A stretch of 64,000 bases of DNA from Chryseobacterium jejuense (GCF_900100075.1 NZ_FNEG01000002.1:558001-622000); one strand, 5' to 3'; shown: positions 7,995-18,000, counted from the first letter of the stretch. The notes: a model not told the origin generated them from the sequence alone. A program made the numbers and translations.

Positions 7995-8026
7995 TTACCG
8001 AAGGGTTAGTTTTTACTACTGAACTG
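7995..8026 (-). promoter_or_regulatory. LytTR-type direct repeat pair, histidine kinase promoter
   Basis: Plus-strand units ttaccgaaggg (7995-8005) and ctactgaactg (8016-8026) start 21 bp apart. The pair is 30 bp from the -7 box, the same spacing as at the TonB-receptor promoter. Confidence 0.65.
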
Positions 8027-8108
8027 CACCATTTGATAATGGGTTTTTAAAACTATCATAATATATGTATAGCGTTCTTTCTATATCATGCATGGTGCTA
8101 AACGGCAT

Positions 8109-8139
8109 AAAAAAACCTTCATGCAGTGAAGGTTTTTTT
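8109..8139. terminator. Rho-independent terminator (symmetrical)
   Basis: A perfect 12-bp stem aaaaaaaccttc / gaaggttttttt around a 7-nt loop, with A and T tracts on the two sides so it can act in both directions. It starts 3 bp after the stop of the secreted protein gene (8143) and ends that operon. Confidence 0.85.
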
Positions 8140-8142
8140 CTA

Positions 8143-8799
8143 TTATTTGTTTTCTACAGGTAAGCTTAAGAAATATTCAGCTTCTCCTCTGCCCCAGTTC
8201 GGATCTAATGCTGTTTTAGGTTTATAAGCATTAAATTTTGCGAGCGCATCTTTAAACATTTCTATTCCTTTACTTTTACTCCCGCCATACTGTTCAGGGG
8301 TAAAATAGATATCTTCTGCTTTAATAAGCGCGATTCTCGGATTGGCAGGTTCAAGCTTTTCAGCTCTAGTGAGTTCTTCAGATGCTCTTGCTCCGTCTGT
8401 CATAAAGCGTTGTTGCGGATTAACCATCATTCTAAGTGAATAGGCCATTTTTTTCAACAAATGGATCTCTGCATTATCAGCTCCGGCAAGACTTTGAGCA
8501 GTCCCCAGATATTTTTCTGCCTGTGCTGCTACTCCATCCAAATCCTGCATATTTCCATTTCTCATCATAATTCTTCCTTTTTGAATCTGAGACAATGCAG
8601 CATAGTATGGTGGCAGCCATTGTGAGCTTTCCTTACTTCCTATTCTCTGGAAATCATTAGACAGGGTCTGAAAGTCTTCCGGGGTTTTGCAAGATTCTAT
8701 TTTGGTGATTTTTTCAGACATTATTTTTTCATAATCTGTCTGTGCAAAAGCAGTTAAACTCATTAAGCCTAAAGCAAAACTTAAAAGGTATTTTTTCAT
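8143..8799 (-). CDS. Secreted helical (TPR-like) protein
   Basis: A 218-residue protein with a signal peptide (MKKYLLSFALGLMSLTAFAQ, cleavage after AFA). The mature part is mostly amphipathic helices with TPR-like spacing, for example ARASEELTRAEKLEPANPRIALIKAEDIYF at about 133-162 (Asn-Pro-Arg turn), followed by a Gly-rich EQYGGSKSKG loop. I do not recognise a specific family. It is 48 bp downstream of the TonB-dependent receptor and shares its operon, so it probably works in the periplasm with that receptor. The operon is under the LytTR-type promoter at 11113-11182 and ends in a strong terminator. Confidence 0.8.
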   Translation of the reverse strand: MKKYLLSFALGLMSLTAFAQTDYEKIMSEKITKIESCKTPEDFQTLSNDFQRIGSKESSQWLPPYYAALSQIQKGRIMMRNGNMQDLDGVAAQAEKYLGTAQSLAGADNAEIHLLKKMAYSLRMMVNPQQRFMTDGARASEELTRAEKLEPANPRIALIKAEDIYFTPEQYGGSKSKGIEMFKDALAKFNAYKPKTALDPNWGRGEAEYFLSLPVENK

Positions 8800-8847
8800 G
8801 ATATCAAATTTTAAAAGTTAGTATATTATGTATTCGAAGTTATGTTT

Positions 8848-11094
8848 TTATAAGTTATTATTAATCGCATCCTCTGTTTTATCTACTCCGAAACTTATAA
8901 AAGCTCCTATAAAAACAAAGGTATTAACTGGTGGAACTACAGCCGAGCTTCTTGACCCATTGGCTGAAAAGTTATATCCGTATATATTTTTAGATCCAAG
9001 AACATTGGAAATACTTAATACAAATACAGGAAATGCTTTCGCCTCTTTTTTTCCTATTGCAGGAAGATAATTGAAACTGATGTTTAAAGCATTGTAGTCT
9101 TTCAACCTCCCTTCATTTCTTGTATAATTGAATGCTTCTCCATTTTTTATTTCGGTGGCAATATCATAATAAGGGCGGCCTTTAGCATAGGTATAGGATA
9201 AATTTACGCCCAGTTTCCATTCCGGAATAAATCTTTTGACAACTGCTGAAAGGGTATGTTCTGCTGCAAAACCTGGTTTTAAGCTTGCCGGATAATTGAT
9301 GAAGTCTCTTTTGGAGTCCAGAAAGGAGTACGTTAACCAATAATCTATATTTTTAAACGTCTTTTTGTTATCTCTCCAAAATAGTTCTAGCCCTTTTGCA
9401 TAACCATAGCCATCATTGTTTAGGGCTGTCTGAACCTGCTGGTTTTGTTCTTTTCCAGGAAGAATATTAAATGTTTTGATGAGCTGGTCATATTTTTTGT
9501 AAAAAGCCTCAAAACGCAGACTTCTTCCTTCTGAACTTCTTAGTAACTGAAAAATATAATGTTGCGACTTTTGAAAATCCAGATTAGCTGGTCCATTAAT
9601 GTACTTGCTTTCAGGATTCTGATAAAAAATTCCATAGGCGATGTTAGTGGTCCATTTATCAGCAAGACGGTATGCCAGCGCAAAGCGTGGTGCTATATTA
9701 CTTTTGCCAAGATAAGATGAGTTTTCTGCTCTCAATCCGATCTTTGCAGACAATGCGTTACTGAATCCAAGATCTGTTTCTATAAATGCAGCTGAAATTA
9801 AATCTTTATAATTTTTCTGAACACTTTCAAAGTTTAGGTTTTCATCGGTATTATTGAGTTCAAAACCACCTCTTAAAGCACTGATTTTGTTAATTTTTCT
9901 TTCAAGAACCGTTTTAAAATTAATATAATTTCCATCGGTCAGCAATTTGCTGTTCCTATCTTCCACCCCGTTGGTTTCTGTAGAAAAATTAAGATCTGAT
10001 TGGTTATAAGAATAGGAACCACTTACATTGAGGAGATATTTTCCAAATTTTTGTCTGAAAGACAGGTTGTGATAGGTTGTTTTCCCTTTTAATCTTACCA
10101 ATCCGAACTCGTATTCAGGTTCCAGGCTTTCTGTTCTCACTCCCATTTTATTGGAATTATACATTCCGTAATATTTAAAAAATCCTCCCGACTTAGTTTT
10201 AAATCTAAAGTTAAAATCACTGTTGAATCCCTGAGGCGCGTCAATAAAATCAGTATTAAAATTAAAAACCTTCTGCATCAGGCTTAAAAGAGAATAACCT
10301 GCTGAAGCTCCAAAGGAATAATTTTTTTGAGCCCCCAATTTTTGAAATCCAGCATCTAAAAAGATAGGAGAAACACCCAAATTATAAGAACTCTCATCCG
10401 GTAAATCCACACTTTCCAACATCAGAACTCCCGAAAGAGCCTGCCCATACAATGCAGAATATCCGCCACTGGAAAATATATTTCCTTTGAAAAGTGAGGT
10501 ATTAAACTGATCTCTTCCTGCAATTCCGGGTACAGAATTAGAAAAATAATTATTGATAAGACTTCCGTCCATAAAGATCTTAGATTCAGCCCCTGTACCT
10601 CCTCTAATGAACAACCCTCCGGACTCTCCTACTTTCTGAACGCCTGGAAGGTAGGTTAAAGCTGATGTTATTTGTCCATCAGAGCCTGCTGTGGTATAAA
10701 TATCAATGGGGCTTAATAATGCGGTTGCTCTTTTTCGATCGCTGGCTTCAATTGAACCTGCGGAAACCACTACAGCATCTATTTCACTGATTTGTTCCTT
10801 AAGATCAGCATTAACAATAAACCCTTGATTTTCAATGTTAATTACTTTTTCTACGTCTTCGTATTTAGGATGGGTGAAAGTAATCGAATGGCTTCCCTTT
10901 TCTGAAGTTTCAAAAGAATAGTTACCTTGTGCATCAGTAGTTGCTCCATCATAAGTGTCTTTTAATGTAACATTTACTTCACTTACCCCTTTATTTTTAA
11001 ATACAACTCTTCCTGAAATTTTTACCTGAGAATATCCCAGTGTAAAAGCAATCAATGCTATCAGAAGAAGTATTTTATGTCCTTGTGTTTTCAT
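8848..11094 (-). CDS. TonB-dependent outer membrane receptor
   Basis: 748 residues from the ATG at 11094, chosen over an in-frame TTG at 11115 because that TTG lies inside the -7 box. Signal peptide about 1-21 (ending LGYSQ), carboxypeptidase-regulatory-like domain about 23-100 (VKISGRVVFKNKGVSEVNV), plug domain about 105-230 with SGGLFIRGGTGAESKIFMDG, then a 22-strand-type beta-barrel to the C-terminus. No SusC-specific extension and no adjacent SusD, so polysaccharide uptake is unlikely; siderophore, vitamin or peptide uptake is possible. It follows the AraC regulator of the NRPS operon by about 200 bp but has its own promoter, which carries a LytTR-type repeat pair. Confidence 0.92.
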   Translation of the reverse strand: MKTQGHKILLLIALIAFTLGYSQVKISGRVVFKNKGVSEVNVTLKDTYDGATTDAQGNYSFETSEKGSHSITFTHPKYEDVEKVINIENQGFIVNADLKEQISEIDAVVVSAGSIEASDRKRATALLSPIDIYTTAGSDGQITSALTYLPGVQKVGESGGLFIRGGTGAESKIFMDGSLINNYFSNSVPGIAGRDQFNTSLFKGNIFSSGGYSALYGQALSGVLMLESVDLPDESSYNLGVSPIFLDAGFQKLGAQKNYSFGASAGYSLLSLMQKVFNFNTDFIDAPQGFNSDFNFRFKTKSGGFFKYYGMYNSNKMGVRTESLEPEYEFGLVRLKGKTTYHNLSFRQKFGKYLLNVSGSYSYNQSDLNFSTETNGVEDRNSKLLTDGNYINFKTVLERKINKISALRGGFELNNTDENLNFESVQKNYKDLISAAFIETDLGFSNALSAKIGLRAENSSYLGKSNIAPRFALAYRLADKWTTNIAYGIFYQNPESKYINGPANLDFQKSQHYIFQLLRSSEGRSLRFEAFYKKYDQLIKTFNILPGKEQNQQVQTALNNDGYGYAKGLELFWRDNKKTFKNIDYWLTYSFLDSKRDFINYPASLKPGFAAEHTLSAVVKRFIPEWKLGVNLSYTYAKGRPYYDIATEIKNGEAFNYTRNEGRLKDYNALNISFNYLPAIGKKEAKAFPVFVLSISNVLGSKNIYGYNFSANGSRSSAVVPPVNTFVFIGAFISFGVDKTEDAINNNL

Positions 11095-11112
11095 GGTTAT
11101 TAATTTCTGGAT

Positions 11113-11120
11113 CAAAAATA
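11113..11120 (-). promoter_or_regulatory. TAnnTTTG -7 box of the TonB-receptor operon
   Basis: It reads TATTTTTG on the minus strand, 18 bp upstream of the ATG at 11094 and exactly 30 bp downstream of the direct-repeat pair. Confidence 0.65.
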
Positions 11121-11150
11121 ATATGAAAAAGCCCTCCTGTAAAAAAATTA

Positions 11151-11182
11151 TTACTGAAGGGCATTCTTTTGTTACTGAATGG
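11151..11182 (-). promoter_or_regulatory. LytTR-type direct repeat pair, TonB-receptor promoter
   Basis: Plus-strand units ttactgaaggg (11151-11161) and ttactgaatgg (11172-11182) agree at 10 of 11 positions and start 21 bp apart. This is the best-conserved of the three pairs in the window. Confidence 0.7.
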
Positions 11183-11296
11183 TAAAAAAGCTTGAAAGCA
11201 GGAAGTTACTCTTTGTTGTAAATATTAGTATTCACTATCAAATTCATTACTTTCTTATTCGAACTCCTAGCTCCAGGCCTTTTGACCTGAGTTTAA

Positions 11297-12220
11297 TTAC
11301 TGGATCGGGATGCAAAAATCCACGATCATTTTCCCTTCAGGATGTTCTTTAAAATTGGAATGATAGATCTCAAACGGAAAGGTTCTCCGTGTGGAGTAAT
11401 TATGTTCATTCATCCATAAAAATAATGAGACCCAGCATTGCTCAAAATCATTGAGTGTAACTTCACCGCTGCCAATAATAAATTTTCCGGCTTCTATAGT
11501 TTCTGAAAATATTTCTCCTGTTGGTTCTTCCAGCTTTCCATCCAACAGCATACAGGCATGAATTCTTACCTTATCCGGCGGTGTTACTTTAAAACTGTCA
11601 TGATACACAGAAATCATTTTTACATTTTCACGAGGAAATAAGTGTTTCTTTTTCGCCCAGTCTATCAAGACATTGTAAGAAGGTTCTACCCCAGCAATTC
11701 CAAGACTCATCACTGCTGCCAGATTCATTTCCGGCATTTCTTTTACTTCGATTTTTAAATTCATTGTTGTCCAATTTAATAGGTTTTCAATAGTGCAAAT
11801 GTATTGGCTGAAAACCGTATCAATTTGTCCGTTCTTGCTTTGTGTTTGTAAAATCTTGTGAAATACTTTGGGAGCTGATTTACGAAATTCTGACGGTGCT
11901 AATCCGTAATATTTTTTAAAGGTTTTGCTGAAAACAGAAGGATTTGAAAAACCAAGATCAAAGTAGATTTCCTTCATCTCGATATTTTTATGCACAGCCA
12001 GAAGAAAAGCACTTTTTTCTATTTTTCTTCTGATAATATAGTTCTGAAGGGTTTCTCCTGTAACCAGCTTGAATATTCTATGAAAATGAAACGGCGAATA
12101 GGCGCTAACCTCTGCAATTTTTTCCAGCGAGAGATCAGCGTCAAGATTTGTATCGATATATTGTATGGTTTTTACAATCCGTTTTTTGTATTCTTCCAAT
12201 TCAAAACTGTTGATGAACAA
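11297..12220 (-). CDS. AraC-family regulator with GyrI-like effector domain
   Basis: About 307 residues. The N-terminal part (about 10-115) is a double helix-turn-helix of AraC type: LSLEKIAEVSAYSPFHFHRIF, then GFSNPSVFSKTFKKYYGLAPSEFRK. The C-terminal part (about 152-307) is a GyrI/AraC effector-binding-like domain beginning KIEVKEMPEMNLAAVMSLGIAG. Such regulators sense small, often bulky molecules and control export. No ATG is available in frame: the frame opens after a TAA near 12251, and the best start is TTG at 12220, which places the HTH at the usual distance. It lies 45 bp after the MFS gene as the last gene of the NRPS operon. Confidence 0.85.
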   Translation of the reverse strand: MFINSFELEEYKKRIVKTIQYIDTNLDADLSLEKIAEVSAYSPFHFHRIFKLVTGETLQNYIIRRKIEKSAFLLAVHKNIEMKEIYFDLGFSNPSVFSKTFKKYYGLAPSEFRKSAPKVFHKILQTQSKNGQIDTVFSQYICTIENLLNWTTMNLKIEVKEMPEMNLAAVMSLGIAGVEPSYNVLIDWAKKKHLFPRENVKMISVYHDSFKVTPPDKVRIHACMLLDGKLEEPTGEIFSETIEAGKFIIGSGEVTLNDFEQCWVSLFLWMNEHNYSTRRTFPFEIYHSNFKEHPEGKMIVDFCIPIQ

Positions 12221-12265
12221 AGGTATCGATCTGAAACAGTATTTAATTGTTTTTTATTGCTATTT

Positions 12266-13480
12266 TCAGGACTTCTCATTTTTTAGGGCTGCATATACAA
12301 AAACACTCCCTATCGTTGCCAAAACAGAAGCAAGGACAAACGGAGCTCCGCTGAAGATGAAAGGAGCATGTCCTGATGTAAAATAAGCAAATATATTGGT
12401 CATCAATAAAGGTCCAAAAACTGCGGTAATACTTCCAATGCTTGATAAACCTCCCTGTAGTAACCCCTGTTTGTTATCAGGAACTTTTGATGATATCAGG
12501 CTTTGAAGTATAGGAGTGGCCATTCCTCCCAGTGCATAGGGAATGATAACCACAAAAGCCATCCATGATTGATTGATGAGACTAAATAAAAACAAACTGA
12601 CACAGTAAATGAGCAGACAAATCATTATTGACTTCTTCTGCCCTAGTTTATTAATAAACAATCCTATGAGCAATCCTTGGGATATTACCATTAAAACTCC
12701 AAAAAACCCTAATGAATACCCGATCATATCTGCTTTCCAATTAAATTTTTCAATTCCGTATACATTCCATGTACTCTGCATGGCATGCCCTGCCAAAGCA
12801 ATAAATACAAATGCAAAGATCAGGGAGGGTGCCAGTATTTCTTTTTTAATACTTTTCATTGCACCTATAGGGTTGGCTGTTTTCCAGGAGAATGGTCTCC
12901 GCTTACTCTTTTTCAGTGATTCAGGTAAAACAAAAACGCCATACATGAAATTGATAATACTCAATCCTGCAGCAGCATAGAAAGGAATCCGTTCACCATA
13001 TTGTCCTAATACACCTCCAATTACAGGACCAATAATTAAACCGAGCCCTGCAACAGCACTTATCATTCCAAAATTCTGACTCTTTTTTTCAGGAGTACTT
13101 ATATCAGCTACATATGCCGTTGCTGTAGTCATACTGGACCCCATAACTCCTGCAATTATTCTTCCTACAAAAAGCCAAATGAGATTGGGAGCCATAGCAA
13201 GAATGATATAATCTATTCCAAGTCCCAACAGAGACCATAGTAATAAGGGACGACGTCCATACCGATCGCTAAGACTTCCCAGAATAGGAGCAAATATAAA
13301 CTGTATGAAAGCGTATATGGATATAAACCACCCGATATATTGTGTTGTAGCGCTTAAATCTCCTTTTGATAATTTTAAAATAAGCGTGGGTAATACAGGA
13401 GCAACAATTCCTATTCCGATAATATCAATCAGAATGGTAATGTAGATAAAAACTAATGCGTAATTTTTTTCTTTAGCCAT
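12266..13480 (-). CDS. MFS drug/peptide exporter, TetA-like (DHA1 family)
   Basis: 404 residues with 12 predicted membrane helices. MFS motif A is GSLSDRYGRRPLL at 68-80, and an antiporter-type motif C GLGLIIGPVIGG lies in helix 5, as in proton-coupled drug exporters of the TetA group. It is 34 bp after the type II thioesterase and 45 bp before the AraC regulator on the same strand, so it is the most likely exporter or self-resistance pump for the NRPS product. A large peptide would be an unusual MFS cargo; ABC exporters are commoner. Calling it a tetracycline pump would not be justified. Confidence 0.88.
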   Translation of the reverse strand: MAKEKNYALVFIYITILIDIIGIGIVAPVLPTLILKLSKGDLSATTQYIGWFISIYAFIQFIFAPILGSLSDRYGRRPLLLWSLLGLGIDYIILAMAPNLIWLFVGRIIAGVMGSSMTTATAYVADISTPEKKSQNFGMISAVAGLGLIIGPVIGGVLGQYGERIPFYAAAGLSIINFMYGVFVLPESLKKSKRRPFSWKTANPIGAMKSIKKEILAPSLIFAFVFIALAGHAMQSTWNVYGIEKFNWKADMIGYSLGFFGVLMVISQGLLIGLFINKLGQKKSIMICLLIYCVSLFLFSLINQSWMAFVVIIPYALGGMATPILQSLISSKVPDNKQGLLQGGLSSIGSITAVFGPLLMTNIFAYFTSGHAPFIFSGAPFVLASVLATIGSVFVYAALKNEKS

Positions 13481-13514
13481 AACATATTGTTCGTTAGTAG
13501 TGAATAGAGAATTG

Positions 13515-14237
13515 CTATTTAACTGTTGCTGTATTCATGAGGTTTTTGATAACCTGCGACAGATAATTGAAATTCTGATTGATGAAAAAATGGTTTCCGT
13601 TAACAATCTGACACTCACATGCTGCTTCTGTATACTTGGCCCAGTTTCTTATATTCAGGGCATATTTTTCACTTTTACCCATTACCGCATAAATTGGGGT
13701 TTGTATTTTTATATCAGGAGTCTGGTTAGTTTTGTTCTCCAGAAGTCCGAAATCTCCTCTCAATAAAGGCTCAAAAAAGTCTAATAATTCTTCATACTGC
13801 ATTACCTCATCGGAAATTCCGCCCAGTTTTTTTACTTCAGCAAAAAATTCTGTTTTGGGAAGATCTGCAATAGGCGGAGTATCTTTTATTCCTGGTCCTG
13901 GATATCCTGTAGCAACAAAATGTACAGGGGCATCGCTCTCTTTTTCCATAGCGTGGCAAAGTTCAAATCCCAATATTGCTCCCATGCTGTGACCATAAAT
14001 TAAATAAGGAACATCTTTCTGCCGGGTACGTTTTATCTGTTCCAATACGTCTGCTATAGCTTCCTTTTTATCTTTCAAAGGAGGTTCAGACATTCGGTCT
14101 CCTCTTCCCGGAAGCTCCGGAGTTTCTATCTGAAAATAAGCCTGTAATTCTTCTATTAAAGGGCGAAAGGAGTTTCTGTCTCCCCCTGCATAGTGCAATA
14201 AAAATATCTGTGGTTTGGATGATGTTATTCTGTTCAT
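13515..14237 (-). CDS. Type II thioesterase (NRPS editing)
   Basis: A 240-residue stand-alone alpha/beta-hydrolase thioesterase of the GrsT/SrfD kind. Visible are FLLHYAGGDRNSF (oxyanion loop, 12-24), ELPGRGDR (41-48), the nucleophile elbow YGHSMG with Ser84, and GNHFFI with His216. The usual catalytic Asp position (GxxD, about 190) holds Glu190 in MGKSEKY. Such enzymes remove wrong acyl groups from T domains and restore mis-primed carriers. It starts 59 bp after the NRPS stop, with a hairpin between, and is followed 34 bp later by the exporter, all on the minus strand. Confidence 0.92.
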   Translation of the reverse strand: MNRITSSKPQIFLLHYAGGDRNSFRPLIEELQAYFQIETPELPGRGDRMSEPPLKDKKEAIADVLEQIKRTRQKDVPYLIYGHSMGAILGFELCHAMEKESDAPVHFVATGYPGPGIKDTPPIADLPKTEFFAEVKKLGGISDEVMQYEELLDFFEPLLRGDFGLLENKTNQTPDIKIQTPIYAVMGKSEKYALNIRNWAKYTEAACECQIVNGNHFFINQNFNYLSQVIKNLMNTATVK

Positions 14238-14266
14238 AGGTTTTTCTTTTCGTTTTTACATGAAAG

Positions 14267-14290
14267 CATGGGAGACCGTAATCTCCCATG
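14267..14290 (-). other. Intercistronic hairpin between NRPS and type II thioesterase genes
   Basis: A perfect 9-bp stem catgggaga / tctcccatg with a 6-nt loop, 6 bp after the NRPS stop. On the transcribed (minus) strand it is not followed by a U run, so it is not a classic terminator. It may slow 3' decay of the 44-kb message, be a processing site, or attenuate downstream genes. Confidence 0.6.
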
Positions 14291-14296
14291 TCTTTG

Positions 14297-15022
14297 TTAT
14301 TTTCCAACGGTTTGATTAATGATATCCAGGATCTGCTCTTCTTTCTCCAACATCATCTGATGCGAAGCTTCAATAGGGTAAACAGAAAGTAAATCTCTGT
14401 TGTCTACGATGGAATCTATATTATTATACATTGAATTTTTAATGTGATTATTAAATGATTCATTGAATGTATCTCCGCTCTGCATTGCTTTCAGTAGTAC
14501 AATCTGGGTTGAGTTCAGATTATTGGAAATAGGTTCTTTAGCAATCGTAAACTCTGCTGACATGAAGTTTTTAGTGGCTATAAAATGACTGTCACCAATC
14601 GGAACGGCCAGCCTGTTACTTAATTCTTCATCTGTAGGGAATGAAAGGAAATCTATTAATGTCTGATCTGATGCATACAGAATCGTATCCAGGAGATAGA
14701 CCTTAATTTTCTGGTGCCCTCTTTTCTCCAATTCAGAAGCGATCTCCAATGCAATATTTCCACCCAAAGACCAACCCAGCAAAATATACTCTTCCTGTTG
14801 GGTCTGCTCCTGTATGACATGCATGTGATCCAAATAATAATTGGCCAGCCTGCTAAGATTATCAATTTTCTCTTCATGATACAGATTATAAGAATCTACT
14901 CCATAGCAGTCATAATCTGATGTAAGCTGTCCTGCAAGAGACTGATACACTTCACTTCCACCATTTCCGGGATGAATAAGGAAAATATTGGGTTTGTTAT
15001 TAATTCCGCCCAGCGTGGATAT
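14297..15022 (-). other. NRPS terminal thioesterase domain (type I)
   Basis: Residues 14506-14746. The triad is visible: Ser14590 in GWSLGG, Asp14617 in YLLDTIL, and His14726 in ASHQMM. The Ser-Asp spacing of 27 equals that of the surfactin TE. An oxyanion region FLIHPGNGG lies near the start. It should hydrolyse or cyclise the dodecapeptide; sequence does not decide which. Confidence 0.9.
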
Positions 15023-18000
15023 CGTTTTATATTCTTTGCCATAGCTGCCAAGAATCACCGATAATTTGCTAATAGTCCTTTCTTTGAAAATATCCAGGAT
15101 CTTGATTTGAACATCCAATAATGCTCTTATTCTGCTTATCAGCTTGATAACCATAATACTGTTCCCTCCTAATTTGAAGAAATCATCATGAATGCTTATA
15201 CTTTCGGAATCAATACCTAAAACTTCAGCATAAATCTCAGCCAGTTGTTTCTGAAGTTCGTTTACTGGAGCTGTATATTCAGTAATCCCTGTAAACTCAG
15301 GTTCAGGAAGCTGTCTTCTGTCTAGTTTTCCATTGATGGTTAGTGGAAGCTGTTCAAGATGGACAAAAATATTAGGGATCATATACTCAGGAAGAGTTTC
15401 CATTAGGAACTCTGATAGTAACTGTGGATCAATTAAAGGATCAGATACATAATATCCTACCAGGTATTTTATTCCGCCTTTATTTTCTTTTACCAATACA
15501 GCGGCCTGACGAATCCCTTCACAGCCTAATAATGTATTTTCGATTTCACCCAACTCAATTCTATGCCCTCGGATTTTCACCTGGAAATCATTTCTTCCCA
15601 TATATTCAAGATCTCCATTGGCTAATCTGCGTACTAGATCTCCTGTTCTGTATAAACGGCTGTTTTCTCCTCTTTCTTTCTGATTTTCTGTCTGGAATGG
15701 ATTTACCATAAAACGTTCTTCAGTAAGTTCAGGTCTGTTCAGATATCCTCTTGCAATACCGGCTCCACCAATATACAACTCTCCTACTGCTCCTGTTGGA
15801 ACAGGACGATATTGGTTGTCGAGAACATATAAACTTGTATTTGCAATGGCTTTGCCAATGTTCAGTGGATTTTTGTCTTCTTTGTAATCATGAAGTGTGA
15901 TACAAACGGTTCCTTCTGTTGGTCCATATTCATTGATAAGGGTAATGTTCTCAATATTTTTATCAAGAGCCGGGAAGCTTTCTCCTCCAGCATGAATCAG
16001 TTTCAGATTTGTTCCACTGTCCACAAGTTCTCTCAACAAGACTGGCGGAATAAAGGAAACCTCTACAGTATTTGCTTTAATATAATCATTAAGATCATGT
16101 ACTGAAGTTCTCAAATCATTGCTGTACAACCAAAGGGTATTTCCGTTACATAAAGACGGGAATATCTCGTATACAAAGGCATCAAATACATAATTGGAGT
16201 ATACGCCTACATTCTGATATTTTTCAAGCTGATGAACTTCTGTCATGGCATCAATCAGATTGATAACTCCTTTATGTTCGATCATTACTCCTTTTGGTAG
16301 TCCTGTGGTTCCACTGGTGTAGATCACATAAGCTAAATGATCTGAAGATACCTGAGTCACAGGATTATGATGATCTGCTGCAGCCAGTTTATCAACTAAT
16401 TCTCTGCTGTTCAATGAAATCAGGTTTACATCCAAAGAAACATCACTGAATTTGCTCTCTACTCCTTCATGAATAAGAATAACCTCAGCTCCGGTATCTT
16501 TTAAAATATGGCTGATTCTTTCTGCAGGATATGAAGGATCCATCGGAACATAAGCTGCTCCAGCTTTTAATACGGCAAGAATGGCTATCAACATCTCTTC
16601 AGAACGTTCAAGGCATAACGGAACCAAATCATCCGGCTGAAGCTTGTATTCTTTGATAAGGTAATTTGCCAATTGATTAGCTCTGTTATTCAACTCCTTA
16701 TAAGATAATCTTACATTCTGATATACCAAAGCTGTAGCATTAGGTGTTTTGATAGCCTGAGCTTCAATCTGCTGATGAATGGTATTTTTATCCTGGTATG
16801 CTTTTCTGTTATCATTCAATCCTTCTGTGATCTGTTTATTCTCTGTTTCTGACAGAAGAGATATCTCTCCTATCTTCAGATTTTTAACATTGGACGCTCC
16901 GAATTCTACAATCTGACTCAACAAATATTGATAGGTATCTGCTATACGGCTGATGGTCTCTTTTTTAAATAAAGACGTCGCATAGTTGAAGGTCATCTGT
17001 ATTCCAGCAGGGCTTTCATTAATCATCGTTGTAAGATCAAATTTTGCTGCCTGATAGTCTATATTACCATCAAAAGGCTGGAAAATAGCTTCTTCTCCTT
17101 GAGTTGCAGCCTCTCCGCTATTGCTGGTCTGAATTCCAAACATTACCTGGAAGACAGGATGTCTTGAGGAATCCTGTTCCACCCCTAGTTCTTCCACCAA
17201 TTTTTCAAATGGAAGATCCTGATGAGATTGGGCTTCTGTTACGGATTTTGATACCTGTAGAATGAAATCTCTGATATCTTGTTCAGAATCAATCTTTTCT
17301 CTTAAAACCAAAGTATTAACAAAGAATCCGATAAGATCTTCAAGGCCTGCATAATGACGGTTGGCAATAGGGCTTCCCACGATAATATCATCCTGACCTG
17401 AATAGGCAGAAAGGGTAAGATAGTAACCGCTCAGCATCACATTATATAGACTCACCCCAAGGTTTTTAGAGATTTCTTTCAATCCAAGTGCTGTTTCTTC
17501 AGGAATATTGAATGCGATGGTATCTCCTTCATAGGAAATTTCAGCAGGTCTGTGGAAGTCTACCGGAAGATCTAAGCTCTGATGGTCATCTAATTTTGTT
17601 TTCCAATATTCAATCTGACGATCAAGACGTTCTCCTGTAAGATAGTTTCGCTGCCATAATGCAAAATCCTTGTATTGGATTGTTAATTCAGGAAGTTCAA
17701 GCTGTTGTCCTGTCACCTTTGCCTTATAGGCTTCGGCTACTTCTTTCAGGAATATATCGGTAGACCAGCCATCAAAAGCAATGTGATGAATAACCACTGA
17801 AAGGTAAGTGATATCAGCTAATCTGAAAATATTGATCTCAACAGGGATCTCTTCTTCCAAACGGAATACTTTATGAGCGCTTCTGTTAACCAATTCCTCC
17901 AGTTCTTCTCTACTTCCTGCTTCTATGGTTTTAATTTCCGGAATATGGTTAGTTACCACCTGATAGCCCACTCCATTTTCTGTCGTCAAAATAAAGGTGC

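Noticed and set aside
8848..11094. SusC-type polysaccharide receptor, or siderophore cluster with the NRPS
   Set aside because: No SusD neighbour, and the NRPS lacks catechol or hydroxamate-forming domains or genes; the receptor also has its own LytTR-type promoter.
12266..13480. Calling the MFS gene a tetracycline-resistance gene
   Set aside because: Only general DHA1/TetA-type motifs are present; the operon context points to product export.
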